Assembly (NCBI GenBank): GCA_023436205.1
Contig: JAEZKC010000059.1
Span: forward strand, 186,001-250,000
Source: Fibrobacterota bacterium
Lineage (GTDB): Bacteria > Fibrobacterota > Chitinivibrionia > Chitinivibrionales > Chitinispirillaceae
Length of the DNA stretch: 64,000 nucleotides
Direction of reading: 5' to 3'
Part shown: piece by piece, positions 18,635 to 27,122 of the stretch
How positions within the stretch are numbered: the first letter of the stretch is position 1
Layout of the letters: each line of letters begins with the position of its first letter
The notes under the pieces: generated by a model
What the model was told of the DNA's origin: nothing
The model's database searches: none
The model's input: the letters and a program-made list of their open reading frames with translations, nothing else
Position numbers and translations under genes: made by a program

Positions 18635-20439
18635 AGAGAAAAACTGGGGCTATTCGGCTGTTTCAATGGTGCTTGGCGCTGCTGCTTGTGCTCAGTGTGG
18701 CTGTCAGCGCCGATTGGAATGTTAAAAAAATCAAATTCAAGGGTAACAAAACCTATTCACGGCGGGAACTGCTCAGTCTCATGGAATTGCAGCCTGAATG
18801 GTTTTATAAGAAAGTGAAGTATACCGATTTTGTGATGCGTTCAGATCTGGACGTTTTAACCACCTTTTATCAGAATCGGGGATTCCGCTCAGTGCAGATC
18901 AATGCAGAAAAAATTGATCGGGATTCCTCCAAAAATGAAGTAAGGTTGGTAATCAAAATTGAAGAGGGGCCTCGCACCACGATTAGAAACATTCAGTTAC
19001 TTTCGCAAAGGGGGGTTATGGATTCCACACAGCTCCCATCCTTGCAGAGTAAGCCAGGGCAACCATATATTGTTTCGCAAATTAGGGAGGATGTAAAGAA
19101 GATAAAAGAGGTGTTGGGATATAAAGGATACCTTGAGGCGATTGTGGAACCTCTGGCTGAATACGATACTGACGCCCATTCTGCATTGCTGGTGTTTCAC
19201 ATAAAAGAGGGGCCGAAGATTCAGGTGGGAAAAATCCGAATAGAAGGGAATTCCACTCTGGCCCGAAAAGTCGTGGAGCGGGAACTTGCATTTAAAAAGG
19301 GAGACACCCTTAAACTTTCTTCGGTTGTGCGCTCGGAGCGAAGATTATATAGAACAGGTCTTTTCAACTATGCTCAGGTTACCCCTCTTTTACCTGATTC
19401 TGTACAAGAAACTGATCTGCCGGACAGTAGCTATGATGTGAAAGTGCAGGTTAGTCAGGCAGATTTTTTTAGAATTCAGACTGGTTTTGGATATGGTTCA
19501 GAGGAGGGGTGGCGGACATCCTTATTGTCATCATATCGCAACATGTTCCGTCAAGGCCACAAACTTTCCCTTGGGGGAAAAGCTTCTCAAATTGCTCAAA
19601 GTGCCGAACTTGCCTATTCCACTTATTGGCTTCATACCATCCCGCTGCAGTTGGAAACAAAGGTCTATTATAATCGTTATGACAATCCGAATTCCTACCG
19701 GGGAATTTTTGACGGGTTAAGAGTTTCTTTGGGACGGCAGACAGATTTCCATGTGGCGTTTCAGACCTGGGCCCAGTGGGAGGATGTGCAATGGGTGGTT
19801 GCCCCTCAGGATACAGCCAAGCCTAAAGAGATCCCCGATAATCCCACTCAGAGTATTGGTGCAAGTTTCGATTATGACAGTCGAAACGATCTTTTTAATC
19901 CTACGCGGGGGATTTTCAGTCATTTGGAAGGTGAGGTGGCTGGAGTTTACGGAGGCATTTCCAACCAGTTCCTTAAGTTTGAACTCGACAGTCGCTGGTA
20001 CTGGAATATTCACTCCAAGTACTTTTTTTCCTCCGCGATTCGGACCGGCTATGTTCAGGCTTACGGGAGAAGTGATGCAGTTCCGGCGCAGGAGCAGTTT
20101 TCAGGGGGCGGTTCCGGTACGGTGCGCGGTTACACTCAGAACAAGCTCTCTGAGCTGCCGGGGAATTTCTACCTCATGGCAAATGTGATGGACTTCCGCT
20201 TTCCGCTTTTCTGGTGGATCAACGGTGCCCTGTTCCTGGATGCCGGATATGTTTGGGCTGATATGGAAGATATTAGCAGCTTTTCCGGTTTTCTGAAGGA
20301 TATGCGTTTCTCCGCAGGTCCGGGAATTCGAGTGAATACTCCGCTAATGGTGGTTCGGTTTGATGTGGGATTCAAGTTGGATCGAAAGCCCGGGGAGGAC
20401 CTTTATCAGCTTCATTTTGATCTTGGGAATCCCTTTTGA
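18631..20439 (+). CDS. tamA: BamA/TamA-family outer-membrane assembly protein
   Basis: A 602-residue Omp85 protein: signal peptide (residues 1-27), about three POTRA domains (28-275; e.g. IKFKGNKTYSRREL and IRIEGNSTLARKVV) and a C-terminal 16-strand barrel. The barrel carries the family's loop-6 motif VRGY (in SGTVRGYTQNKL, about residue 495). The GTG start overlaps the stop of the tamB-like gene, so the two are translationally coupled, strongly supporting a TamA-TamB complex. Three POTRAs match TamA better than five-POTRA BamA. It probably inserts selected outer-membrane proteins. Confidence 0.9.
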   Translation: MKRKTGAIRLFQWCLALLLVLSVAVSADWNVKKIKFKGNKTYSRRELLSLMELQPEWFYKKVKYTDFVMRSDLDVLTTFYQNRGFRSVQINAEKIDRDSSKNEVRLVIKIEEGPRTTIRNIQLLSQRGVMDSTQLPSLQSKPGQPYIVSQIREDVKKIKEVLGYKGYLEAIVEPLAEYDTDAHSALLVFHIKEGPKIQVGKIRIEGNSTLARKVVERELAFKKGDTLKLSSVVRSERRLYRTGLFNYAQVTPLLPDSVQETDLPDSSYDVKVQVSQADFFRIQTGFGYGSEEGWRTSLLSSYRNMFRQGHKLSLGGKASQIAQSAELAYSTYWLHTIPLQLETKVYYNRYDNPNSYRGIFDGLRVSLGRQTDFHVAFQTWAQWEDVQWVVAPQDTAKPKEIPDNPTQSIGASFDYDSRNDLFNPTRGIFSHLEGEVAGVYGGISNQFLKFELDSRWYWNIHSKYFFSSAIRTGYVQAYGRSDAVPAQEQFSGGGSGTVRGYTQNKLSELPGNFYLMANVMDFRFPLFWWINGALFLDAGYVWADMEDISSFSGFLKDMRFSAGPGIRVNTPLMVVRFDVGFKLDRKPGEDLYQLHFDLGNPF

Positions 20440-20528
20440 ATCGTATTCACTTTATATCTATTAAGGAATGATTTTTGCACCCCCTCATTAAATAGGGATT
20501 TAAAACTGTCCCTACACAGGAGGGGATT

Positions 20529-20798
20529 ATGCGAAACATTTACCAGTGGTTTTTATTTTTGATCTTAACTGTGCCTGTTGCTGTTTTTGCTCAGGCGGCT
20601 CCGGAAGAGCCTGGAGATGGTGCTATGGATGGTAATGCCGGATATAGTGCCGGATGGTGGTTTTGGACCATTCTTCTTCTGGCAGTAGTTGCGTTAATTG
20701 TCTGGTGGGCAGTCAGAGCCGGAACAGCTGGAAAACGTACAACCACCACTACGCCTCCACGGGGCGGAAGAGGTCCGGGAGTGCAGGGCGGAACCTGA
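20529..20798 (+). CDS. Small exported membrane protein, unknown
   Basis: An 89-residue protein with a signal peptide (cut near AVFAQA, residue 22), a short acidic Gly-rich stretch, one transmembrane helix (about 42-65, WWFWTILLLAVVALIVWW) and a basic Thr/Pro/Gly-rich tail. AGGAGGGG provides a strong ribosome site. It follows the tamAB pair by 90 bases and is closed by a strong intrinsic terminator, so it may be the last gene of that transcript. No family recognised. Confidence 0.7.
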   Translation: MRNIYQWFLFLILTVPVAVFAQAAPEEPGDGAMDGNAGYSAGWWFWTILLLAVVALIVWWAVRAGTAGKRTTTTTPPRGGRGPGVQGGT

Positions 20799-20824
20799 GA
20801 AAACTGTCTTGTTGAATATGATAT

Positions 20825-20849
20825 AAGCCGGATTTTTCCGGCTTTTTTT
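20825..20849 (+). terminator. Rho-independent terminator
   Basis: AAGCCGGA (20825-20832) pairs perfectly with TCCGGCTT (20837-20844) across TTTT, followed by a run of T. It ends the tamAB/small-membrane-protein unit and abuts the stop codon of the convergent flavoprotein gene. Confidence 0.9.
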
Positions 20850-22032
20850 AGTATTTAATGAGATTGGCTTCCACGTGGATTTCGGCAATCTCTTCGGCCA
20901 GCTTTTCAAGCAGACCATAATCGTATTGTGCCGGCATACCCCTGCAGAGTACCGGATTTAGCAACTGCACATTCAGGTCTGGCAATAGATTCTTAAGCAT
21001 GTCGGGCATTCTGCTGCTCCATCCGTAAGAACCGATCATTCCCAAATGGAGAAACTTGGGACGCAGGGAATTGATGGTGTATGCAGTCTGCACCATTATG
21101 GGATGAGGGCCCAGATGCACCGTGGGGGAGCCCAGAATCACCGTGGCGGCATCTACAAGAGAGCATGCCAGTGTCGCCTGATCGGTGATGCGCATGTCCA
21201 TGGGGCGTACATTGATGTTATAGCTGGTCAGTTCCTTTACCAGAAAATCTACCATCTTCAGGGTGTTGCCGTGGATGGAAATGTAAGGGATTATAACTGA
21301 ATTTTCAGGTGTGTCTTCGATCCAGTTTTTGTAAGCATTCAAGATAAAGGGTGGGTCATAGTGGACAGGTCCGTGTCCCGGGGCAATTATTACGGGTTCC
21401 AGAGATTCGATTTTCAGCAAATTCTGCTTCACCATTGGTCTGAAGGGCATCAGTGAATCGGCGTAAAAACGTTTGGCCGCGGGATAATTGCGAACTCTGT
21501 CGTAGGCGTAGAGATCGCTTGTGGCCTGGTGAGCGCTGAAAAAATTGCAGGTGAAGATGATTCTGTCTTCCTGCAGAAAGGAGCACATGGTCTCAGGCCA
21601 GGGCAGCCACGGTGTTTCCACAAACTGCAGAGTCTTCCCCCCCAAATCGAGAGTTTCATCATCCTGCACAATCCTTATTCTGGAATCTTTTATTCCGAGA
21701 TGAGAGATGAGCATGTGGCTGCACTGTTCGGTGCAGATGACCATGGAGTTTTCGTAGATGGCCAGAATGTCGGGAATGATGCCGGAGTGATCTTGCTGGG
21801 CGTTGTGGGCGACTATGAAATCGACGGAATCGATGCCGTTCAGCTGCTCCAGAAGGGCTTCGGTATGGGAGGGGGAAGATGTGTCGAGCAAGGCTGTTTT
21901 TTCGCTGCCGCGGATAAAATAACAGTTGCTGCTAGATCCTTCTGCAATGGGGGAGAGTGTGTCTGAAATTCTCCTGTCCCATTCAACCGCTCCCATCCAG
22001 AAGACGTTCTCTTTAAGTGTCCTGGGCTTCAC
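20848..22032 (-). CDS. A-type flavoprotein (FprA/flavodiiron family) with degraded diiron site
   Basis: A 394-residue protein with the two flavodiiron domains: metallo-beta-lactamase-like (1-245) and flavodoxin-like (250-394; GSPTVHLGPHP and GSYGWSS mark the FMN-binding loops). Canonical enzymes reduce O2 or NO at a diiron centre held by HxExDH, a His, an Asp and a His. Here the sequence reads NAQQDH (Asn77, Gln79, Asp81, His82), LPWPE (Pro144 for His) and CNFFSAH (Asn163 for Asp), with only His220 (APGHG) kept among the later ligands. Four ligands are therefore lost, so normal diiron chemistry is unlikely; electron transfer, a different metal or regulation are alternatives. A cupin gene lies 48 bases upstream. 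Confidence 0.88.
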   Translation of the reverse strand: MKPRTLKENVFWMGAVEWDRRISDTLSPIAEGSSSNCYFIRGSEKTALLDTSSPSHTEALLEQLNGIDSVDFIVAHNAQQDHSGIIPDILAIYENSMVICTEQCSHMLISHLGIKDSRIRIVQDDETLDLGGKTLQFVETPWLPWPETMCSFLQEDRIIFTCNFFSAHQATSDLYAYDRVRNYPAAKRFYADSLMPFRPMVKQNLLKIESLEPVIIAPGHGPVHYDPPFILNAYKNWIEDTPENSVIIPYISIHGNTLKMVDFLVKELTSYNINVRPMDMRITDQATLACSLVDAATVILGSPTVHLGPHPIMVQTAYTINSLRPKFLHLGMIGSYGWSSRMPDMLKNLLPDLNVQLLNPVLCRGMPAQYDYGLLEKLAEEIAEIHVEANLIKY

Positions 22033-22080
22033 TTCGGCTCCTTTTCCCGTTGTTTGTCCCAGGGCGCAAACTTCTGAAAG

Positions 22081-22431
22081 CTACTCTTTTTTGGCAGCTC
22101 TGATCATGATCAGAACCATTTTGAAGCGCTTAGCAGCCAGAACTGCATGTGGAACTGATGCGGGCATAATGATCTGCTCGCCTGCTCTGACCGCATGCTC
22201 CTCGCCTCTGATCGTGATAACCGCCTCACCCTCGATAACCTCCACCAAAGCATCGTAAGGGGCGGTGTGCTCGCTGAGACTCTGCTCTTCATCGAAAGCA
22301 AAAACCGTGACAGTTCCCACATCGTGATCAATCACGGTACGGCTGACAACTGCTCCCTGCTGATAGTTGACCAGTTCGCGGTAACTGAAGGGGCGTGCAA
22401 CCAGGGTCTGATCTGTTCCTTTTCTGTTCAT
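22081..22431 (-). CDS. Small cupin-domain protein
   Basis: A 116-residue single-domain cupin. The barrel motifs are visible as SEHTAPYDALVEVIEGEA (motif 1 region) and MPASVPHAVLA (motif 2), with at least two candidate metal-binding histidines. AGGAGG precedes the ATG. It is transcribed towards the flavoprotein gene and probably co-transcribed with it. The upstream region holds a Crp/Fnr-like palindrome. Small cupins of this type have diverse or unknown roles; a sensor or accessory to the flavoprotein is only a guess. Confidence 0.8.
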   Translation of the reverse strand: MNRKGTDQTLVARPFSYRELVNYQQGAVVSRTVIDHDVGTVTVFAFDEEQSLSEHTAPYDALVEVIEGEAVITIRGEEHAVRAGEQIIMPASVPHAVLAAKRFKMVLIMIRAAKKE

Positions 22432-22683
22432 GAGGCCTCCTGAAAGATGATTAATGAAAGACTCGGCGGATAACTATATAGCAAAAATAGGGAAAAGGGC
22501 CGGGGGTAACCTTGATCAGAGTCAAGAATTCAGAAAAATTTATGCCCCTGAGTGCCGAAATGTGGCAATCGGGGCTGTCTTGAGGTGATCTTTTAATTTG
22601 CCTTAATAGCTTTGGAATCAACGCATTAAAAGATTATGCTGAAGTGATTTAATAATCCAATCCCGAAAACGTACTCTCTTTGT
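22432..22683. other. Divergent intergenic region with regulatory signals
   Basis: Separates the leftward cupin-flavoprotein unit from two small rightward genes. It contains a TATATA box at 22475-22480, the Crp/Fnr-like site described separately, and otherwise no structure I could name. Confidence 0.4.
22512..22525. promoter_or_regulatory. Crp/Fnr-family-like operator
   Basis: TTGATCAGAGTCAA matches the Fnr/Dnr consensus TTGAT-N4-ATCAA in nine of ten defined positions (GTCAA in the right half). It lies 81 bases upstream of the cupin ATG, with a TATATA box between. Anaerobic or nitrosative control of the cupin-flavoprotein unit is inferred. Confidence 0.45.
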
Positions 22684-23022
22684 ATGAAGGATCTATTAGG
22701 TTTCACTAAAAAGTTTTACATTCTGCTTCTCTTTGCTTACGGTCCGCTGTTTCTGCTGCATGGAAGTAGTCGCCTTCCCTTTGAAACGGCCCTGAGGACA
22801 TGTCAGGTAAACACCTCGGGTGACTGTATGGTGTTGCCCAGACCTGTTGCCTTATCTGTTCAGGAATACTCCGAAGAGGGCAAGCCTTTTAAGCAGCGTC
22901 ACCTTTTCACTTCCTGCTGCCTCTTTTCTTCAACTGATGTACGTTTTGACTCACTGGCAGTTCAGGTACTGTCAAATCAGCAGCTGGTTAGCCGTCCAAG
23001 TTTCGTTCCTCTACGGATTTAA
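22684..23022 (+). CDS. Hypothetical protein with N-terminal hydrophobic segment
   Basis: A 112-residue frame beginning with a hydrophobic stretch (residues 9-27) that could be a signal peptide or anchor, followed by a polar region with four cysteines, two adjacent (SCC, about residue 78). No ribosome site is obvious and I recognise no family, so it may not be a real gene. It is followed 68 bases later by a better-supported small gene on the same strand. Confidence 0.3.
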   Translation: MKDLLGFTKKFYILLLFAYGPLFLLHGSSRLPFETALRTCQVNTSGDCMVLPRPVALSVQEYSEEGKPFKQRHLFTSCCLFSSTDVRFDSLAVQVLSNQQLVSRPSFVPLRI

Positions 23023-23090
23023 GCGCTCTTTTTGGTTGTCGACAATCTTTAGAAACGACTGTGGGAATCAATTAAAAAGGAGCATGATTA

Positions 23091-23399
23091 ATGAATACTT
23101 ATACATCCCAAAACCAAAAAGTAGACTCTACAGACCAGTTTGATCTGGAGTTGAACACTGTAATCGCAAATTTGGAACAGGCAATAGAAGCTTTGAAAAC
23201 TCACTCGCTTATTGATGAAGTGCATATCGTACAGAACCACCTCTCCAGACTTCGCAGTTCCAGTTTCAGGAAACGGTACCGTACTGTCCTTAAAAGAAGG
23301 GACCTTTCACCATCTGCGGCAGTGGATCGAGTGATCGATGATCTTGCGGCTACCATCTTGAGCTGCGCGGAAAAGCCGGAATATGTCAGTAGCCGATAA
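23091..23399 (+). CDS. Small helical hypothetical protein
   Basis: A 102-residue, charged, probably all-helical cytosolic protein; residues ~18-60 look like a coiled coil and the middle is basic (SSSFRKRYRTVLKRRD). AAAAAGGAGC precedes the ATG at good distance. Its stop overlaps the 3' end of the convergent amidohydrolase gene by 14 bases. No family recognised. Confidence 0.55.
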   Translation: MNTYTSQNQKVDSTDQFDLELNTVIANLEQAIEALKTHSLIDEVHIVQNHLSRLRSSSFRKRYRTVLKRRDLSPSAAVDRVIDDLAATILSCAEKPEYVSSR

Positions 23400-24651
23400 T
23401 TATCTCTTCACCATCTATCATTACAAGAGAAATGTCGGGTTCTGAAACTATCAAAGATTCCAGAATGTCTTCGTCGGGGTCGTAAGGGAAACGTACCCCG
23501 ACAATATCTGCATATTTTCCCGGACTGATACTTCCAAGACTGTCAGATAATTTCAGGGCACTGGCCGGATTACGGGTCACCCACTTAATCATCTCCGATG
23601 CGGGGATATGCGGGTAGGACATCTTGAGAGCGAATAATTCATCAAAAAGGCTCGTTTCTCCTGCTCCCAGTTCACCCTCTGTTCCAAGACAGAGCTGAAT
23701 GCCTCGGCTCATGGCCACATCCAGAGGGAAATCTTTGTGCCCCATGTTTTTTGCATAGCGATGACAGTGTACGATGCTTGCCCGTTTGGCGGCCAGAAGG
23801 GTAAGTTCATGTCCGTTAATGTAGTTGCAGTGAAAGAGAATGCCACCAGAGGGAATAAGGTTCTCAGTGATGGCAAAATTAACCGACCCCAGCCTGGTTT
23901 CTCCGTAGGTCCATGGTTTTTTCCGGGTAATGTGAAAGAAAAGATCTCCCTTCTGCTCTGAAAATGCCTGAAGTTCCTCGGCACTTTCTGCCAGATGGCA
24001 TGCCCAGAGACATCCATGATCGTAGGTGAATTCTATGGTGTTGCGCATCTCCCGAAGTGGCAGGGAATAGAGTGTGTGAGGACCGATACCGAATTTTGCA
24101 CAACCTTCTGCTTGTATCCATTCCTGCACTTGTTTTTGGCAGGCGGGCATCTGTTCCTCTTCCATTATCTCCTTGATAACCACAGAACGGATAGGTTCAT
24201 CTTTCAGTATCTGTTGCGAAAGTCCGGTTTTGCTGCTGTCCGCTACCATGGTAGTACCCTGAGCTAGCATCTCTCGGGTACGCAGCCGGATTGCAGATTC
24301 GATTTGCTGGGAGGTGAGCTGCCTGAGACGGGAGTTTTTTTTGTTGGCCCAGGAAGCGAAAGTTTCCTCCGCGCTCTTTTCGAAACCGGCAATGGCCCCT
24401 TCCTCCAGGTGGGTGTGCATGTTTATGAAACCTGGCAAAAGAAGCGTATCTCCCAGATTCACCATGCGTTCGTCGCGGAATCTTTTAAGTTTGCCCCTGG
24501 GTGCAACATCGACTATTCGGCCCTCATGGACAGAAACTGCCCCGTTTAGAAGAATGCTGCCGTTTTCCAAATAGATGTGTTTGGCAAAATAGACGGTGTG
24601 TGGGGACTGGGGATTGGTCATGTGGGGAAAATAATTCGTGCGGTGAGGCAT
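23386..24651 (-). CDS. Amidohydrolase, ATZ/TRZ (cytosine-deaminase-like) family
   Basis: A 421-residue metal-dependent hydrolase. NMHTH (His79, His81) and the later GPHTLYS and CHLAES histidines form the metal and substrate site of the SsnA/MtaD/TRZ group, which deaminate or dechlorinate purine, pyrimidine or triazine-like compounds. The usual catalytic Asp in GTDG is replaced here by Glu (GTEGELG), which is unusual. The chosen ATG gives MPHRTN and has GAGG about nine bases upstream; ATG codons at MTNPQ and further upstream are alternatives. It follows murI on the same strand, ending 44 bases after it. Substrate unknown. Confidence 0.82.
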   Translation of the reverse strand: MPHRTNYFPHMTNPQSPHTVYFAKHIYLENGSILLNGAVSVHEGRIVDVAPRGKLKRFRDERMVNLGDTLLLPGFINMHTHLEEGAIAGFEKSAEETFASWANKKNSRLRQLTSQQIESAIRLRTREMLAQGTTMVADSSKTGLSQQILKDEPIRSVVIKEIMEEEQMPACQKQVQEWIQAEGCAKFGIGPHTLYSLPLREMRNTIEFTYDHGCLWACHLAESAEELQAFSEQKGDLFFHITRKKPWTYGETRLGSVNFAITENLIPSGGILFHCNYINGHELTLLAAKRASIVHCHRYAKNMGHKDFPLDVAMSRGIQLCLGTEGELGAGETSLFDELFALKMSYPHIPASEMIKWVTRNPASALKLSDSLGSISPGKYADIVGVRFPYDPDEDILESLIVSEPDISLVMIDGEEIIIGY

Positions 24652-24694
24652 CGAGGTGAACCTCAACCATGAAAAGACGCTGAGAACAATTTTT

Positions 24695-25504
24695 TCAGAA
24701 TGCCGAGTGAGCAATTTCCGGGATAATATCCAAACCCATCAAATCCTTGGCCCATCCGGAAAAGTCGGGATGGGCATCACTGAGGTAAACCTTCATGGTG
24801 CCGGCGTCATCTCGCTCATGCACCAGACTGTTTATCCTTAATGTGTTGAGAACAAGGGTGGCAGTTTCCTCCCCGGCATCGACCAGTGTTATGCCTTGAG
24901 TAATTTCCCTGATTCTGGAAGCCAGAAACGGGTAATGAGTGCAGCCCAGAACCAGGGTGTCTATATCTTTTTCTAAAATGGGGGAAAGGTACTCTTTAAG
25001 GATTTTGATGGTAATTTCCCGCTCGATCCAGTTTTCCTCCACAAGATGCACCAAAAGAGGCGTGGCGATTTCAAAGACCTGGGCGTTAGGTTCCAGACTG
25101 TGGATCGCCTTGCTGTAGGCATGCGTGCTCACAGTGGTTTTGGTACCGATCACCCCGATTCTTTTATTGTGACTTGCCCGAACTGCGCCCAGTGCACCAC
25201 TTTCAACCACTCCCAGAACCGGCAAACTGATGAAACTTCTCAGCGCCTCGAGACTAACCGCCGACACAGTGTTGCAGGCCACCACTATTACTTTCACTCC
25301 CTTCATGCTGAGAAAAACCGCGTTTTCTATGGAAAAGCGGATTATGGTGCTGGTGGATTTTGAGCCATAAGGGAGTCTGGCGGTATCCCCGAAATAGAGT
25401 AAATCCTCATGGGGAAGAAGTTGGCAAATACTGCGGGCAATGGTCAATCCGCCTATCCCGGAATCGAAAACGCCAATAGGCAACTTTCCTCTGGAATCGA
25501 TCAT
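24695..25504 (-). CDS. murI: Glutamate racemase
   Basis: A 269-residue enzyme that interconverts L- and D-glutamate for peptidoglycan. The signatures are all present: GVFDSGIGGL at residues 11-20, the first catalytic cysteine Cys77 in VVACNTVSA, and the second, Cys188, in LGCTHYPFL. Length matches the family. It probably forms a transcript with the amidohydrolase just downstream, and follows an asparagine-synthase-like gene by 19 bases. No oddities. Confidence 0.96.
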   Translation of the reverse strand: MIDSRGKLPIGVFDSGIGGLTIARSICQLLPHEDLLYFGDTARLPYGSKSTSTIIRFSIENAVFLSMKGVKVIVVACNTVSAVSLEALRSFISLPVLGVVESGALGAVRASHNKRIGVIGTKTTVSTHAYSKAIHSLEPNAQVFEIATPLLVHLVEENWIEREITIKILKEYLSPILEKDIDTLVLGCTHYPFLASRIREITQGITLVDAGEETATLVLNTLRINSLVHERDDAGTMKVYLSDAHPDFSGWAKDLMGLDIIPEIAHSAF

Positions 25505-25523
25505 GCTTCCTCCCCCGTACCTT

Positions 25524-27122
25524 CTATGTTTTTACACGGCGTACAGTTTGAATGTAGCCGTATTTTAAATAATCGTATACACCGCTTTTATACATAAGAT
25601 CAAGTGCTATGCCGGAAAATCCTCTTTTTTGTTTTCCCAGCGGCAGGTAGAGTGTTGCTGCCCACATCTTTTTGATCAAATCAGTATGTGCTTTATAGTG
25701 CGGTTTGGTTCGGTATTTAAAAGGAACACGCAGGAACAGTTCAATGTATTCTCTACAGTTATAAGGACATAAGCTGTCAAAGGCTGTATCATATTCGCTG
25801 AGACTTCCTGCAGCCCAGCTTCCCACCCGATGTTCCCAATGAAGAAGATCCAGTGCTCTCACATTATGTTTCGCACAGTTCCTTGCGCTTTTAAGCCAAT
25901 CCTTAAACTCCTTATGAGCTTTGCGGCTACCGTGCATAAATGCCATCAGGGAAACGTAGTCGGGTGTAAGCAGAACCTCATTTATATCCGGCCAGCGGGA
26001 ACGATCCCGTTTTGTGATCTCAGCCAGATTTCCCCAAACCACGACAGTGTTGTTTTCATGCAGCGAAAGATGTCTGAACAGTGCATAGGAATTCAGAGCT
26101 TTTACAGGTCTGTACCGGTGCATGCTCTTTTCAAGAATCCGGCTGTACCAGTCGGGAACTTCCCTGGGAAGAAGTATCACCTTGTGGTTGAGTTTCAGAT
26201 TCTCAAAGAGTTCAGAAGCGGCTGCCGCATCATGGTGAGAGGATGTGGCCTGTTCAGAGATCATGGTGAAATAGAGCATCTGGTCACTGAAGTCCCGGCT
26301 GGCTGCAAGGAGCATCCGACTGTCAAGGCCCGAGGAGAGGCCCATGGCCAGGGGAAATCTTCTGGTTGCAGCATCAAATATGCCCTTTAAAATGACCGCT
26401 GATCTATCTCGATGTTCATCTAAAGACAATGGATTCAGTCGGTTAGCTGGCCAGAACCGCTCAGTTTCTCCGGTTTGTAAATTGAGCGTGAAATTTGGAA
26501 GCAGATGCCTGATGTCGCTGAACAAGGACAGTGACCCGGGCAGCCAGGGATCACTTGTTTTAAACAGAGCTGTCTTTTCCAGATCTTTAACTATATCCGG
26601 GGAGATCGGACAATTGAGCACTGTCGACAGCAGGGACGCACTCGATGCTATCCAAATAGAGCCATCAGAACTGCGGGTATAGAAAACCTGCCTGAGGGCT
26701 CCGGGGTCGGGCAGAATGAAACTGTTCTGAGGCGAAGTATAGAGCAGTACAAACCTGCCGCTTAGACTGTAGGATGCCGAAGCAAGGCTTTCAACATCGG
26801 CTGACCTGCCGACCAGATCTTCAGCGATATCATAATCCGAGCGCTCCGGGTGATGAGGATCGAGGGCATATCCAATGATCAGCAATGTTTTTTCGCCGGA
26901 TTGCGCTTTAGTGACGGGCAGATCCGGGTGTGCAGTAATGTATTGATTTGCAGAGAGTTGCAAACTGAACCATTCTCTGTTCACGGAAATGGGGAATGGG
27001 CTGATGATAAACTGTCTGCGAAATAATAATGAGGTTTCGTTTTGTATTTCAGGTTCTGTTTCATAGATTTGCCAGGCGTCTGGACTGTATAAAAAAGAGT
27101 TGAGTAGGCCAGTGATATCCAT
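25524..27122 (-). CDS. Asparagine-synthase-like protein lacking the N-terminal nucleophile cysteine
   Basis: A 532-residue protein. Residues ~250-530 form an asparagine-synthetase PP-loop domain with LSSGLDSR (262-269) as the ATP-pyrophosphatase loop. Residues ~75-175 resemble the class-II glutaminase fold (SGRFVLLYTS...DPGALRQVFYT), but the N-terminus begins MDITGLL with no Cys2, so glutamine hydrolysis is not expected. Such proteins occur in peptide-modification and cell-surface polysaccharide loci, where they activate carboxylates as acyl-adenylates; no precursor peptide was recognised here. The start is weakly supported (GGGG upstream). It lies 19 bases before murI. Confidence 0.8.
   Translation of the reverse strand: MDITGLLNSFLYSPDAWQIYETEPEIQNETSLLFRRQFIISPFPISVNREWFSLQLSANQYITAHPDLPVTKAQSGEKTLLIIGYALDPHHPERSDYDIAEDLVGRSADVESLASASYSLSGRFVLLYTSPQNSFILPDPGALRQVFYTRSSDGSIWIASSASLLSTVLNCPISPDIVKDLEKTALFKTSDPWLPGSLSLFSDIRHLLPNFTLNLQTGETERFWPANRLNPLSLDEHRDRSAVILKGIFDAATRRFPLAMGLSSGLDSRMLLAASRDFSDQMLYFTMISEQATSSHHDAAAASELFENLKLNHKVILLPREVPDWYSRILEKSMHRYRPVKALNSYALFRHLSLHENNTVVVWGNLAEITKRDRSRWPDINEVLLTPDYVSLMAFMHGSRKAHKEFKDWLKSARNCAKHNVRALDLLHWEHRVGSWAAGSLSEYDTAFDSLCPYNCREYIELFLRVPFKYRTKPHYKAHTDLIKKMWAATLYLPLGKQKRGFSGIALDLMYKSGVYDYLKYGYIQTVRRVKT

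Noticed and set aside
21529..21966. 145-residue frame opposite the flavoprotein gene
   Set aside because: Shadow frame; the flavoprotein on the other strand is certain.
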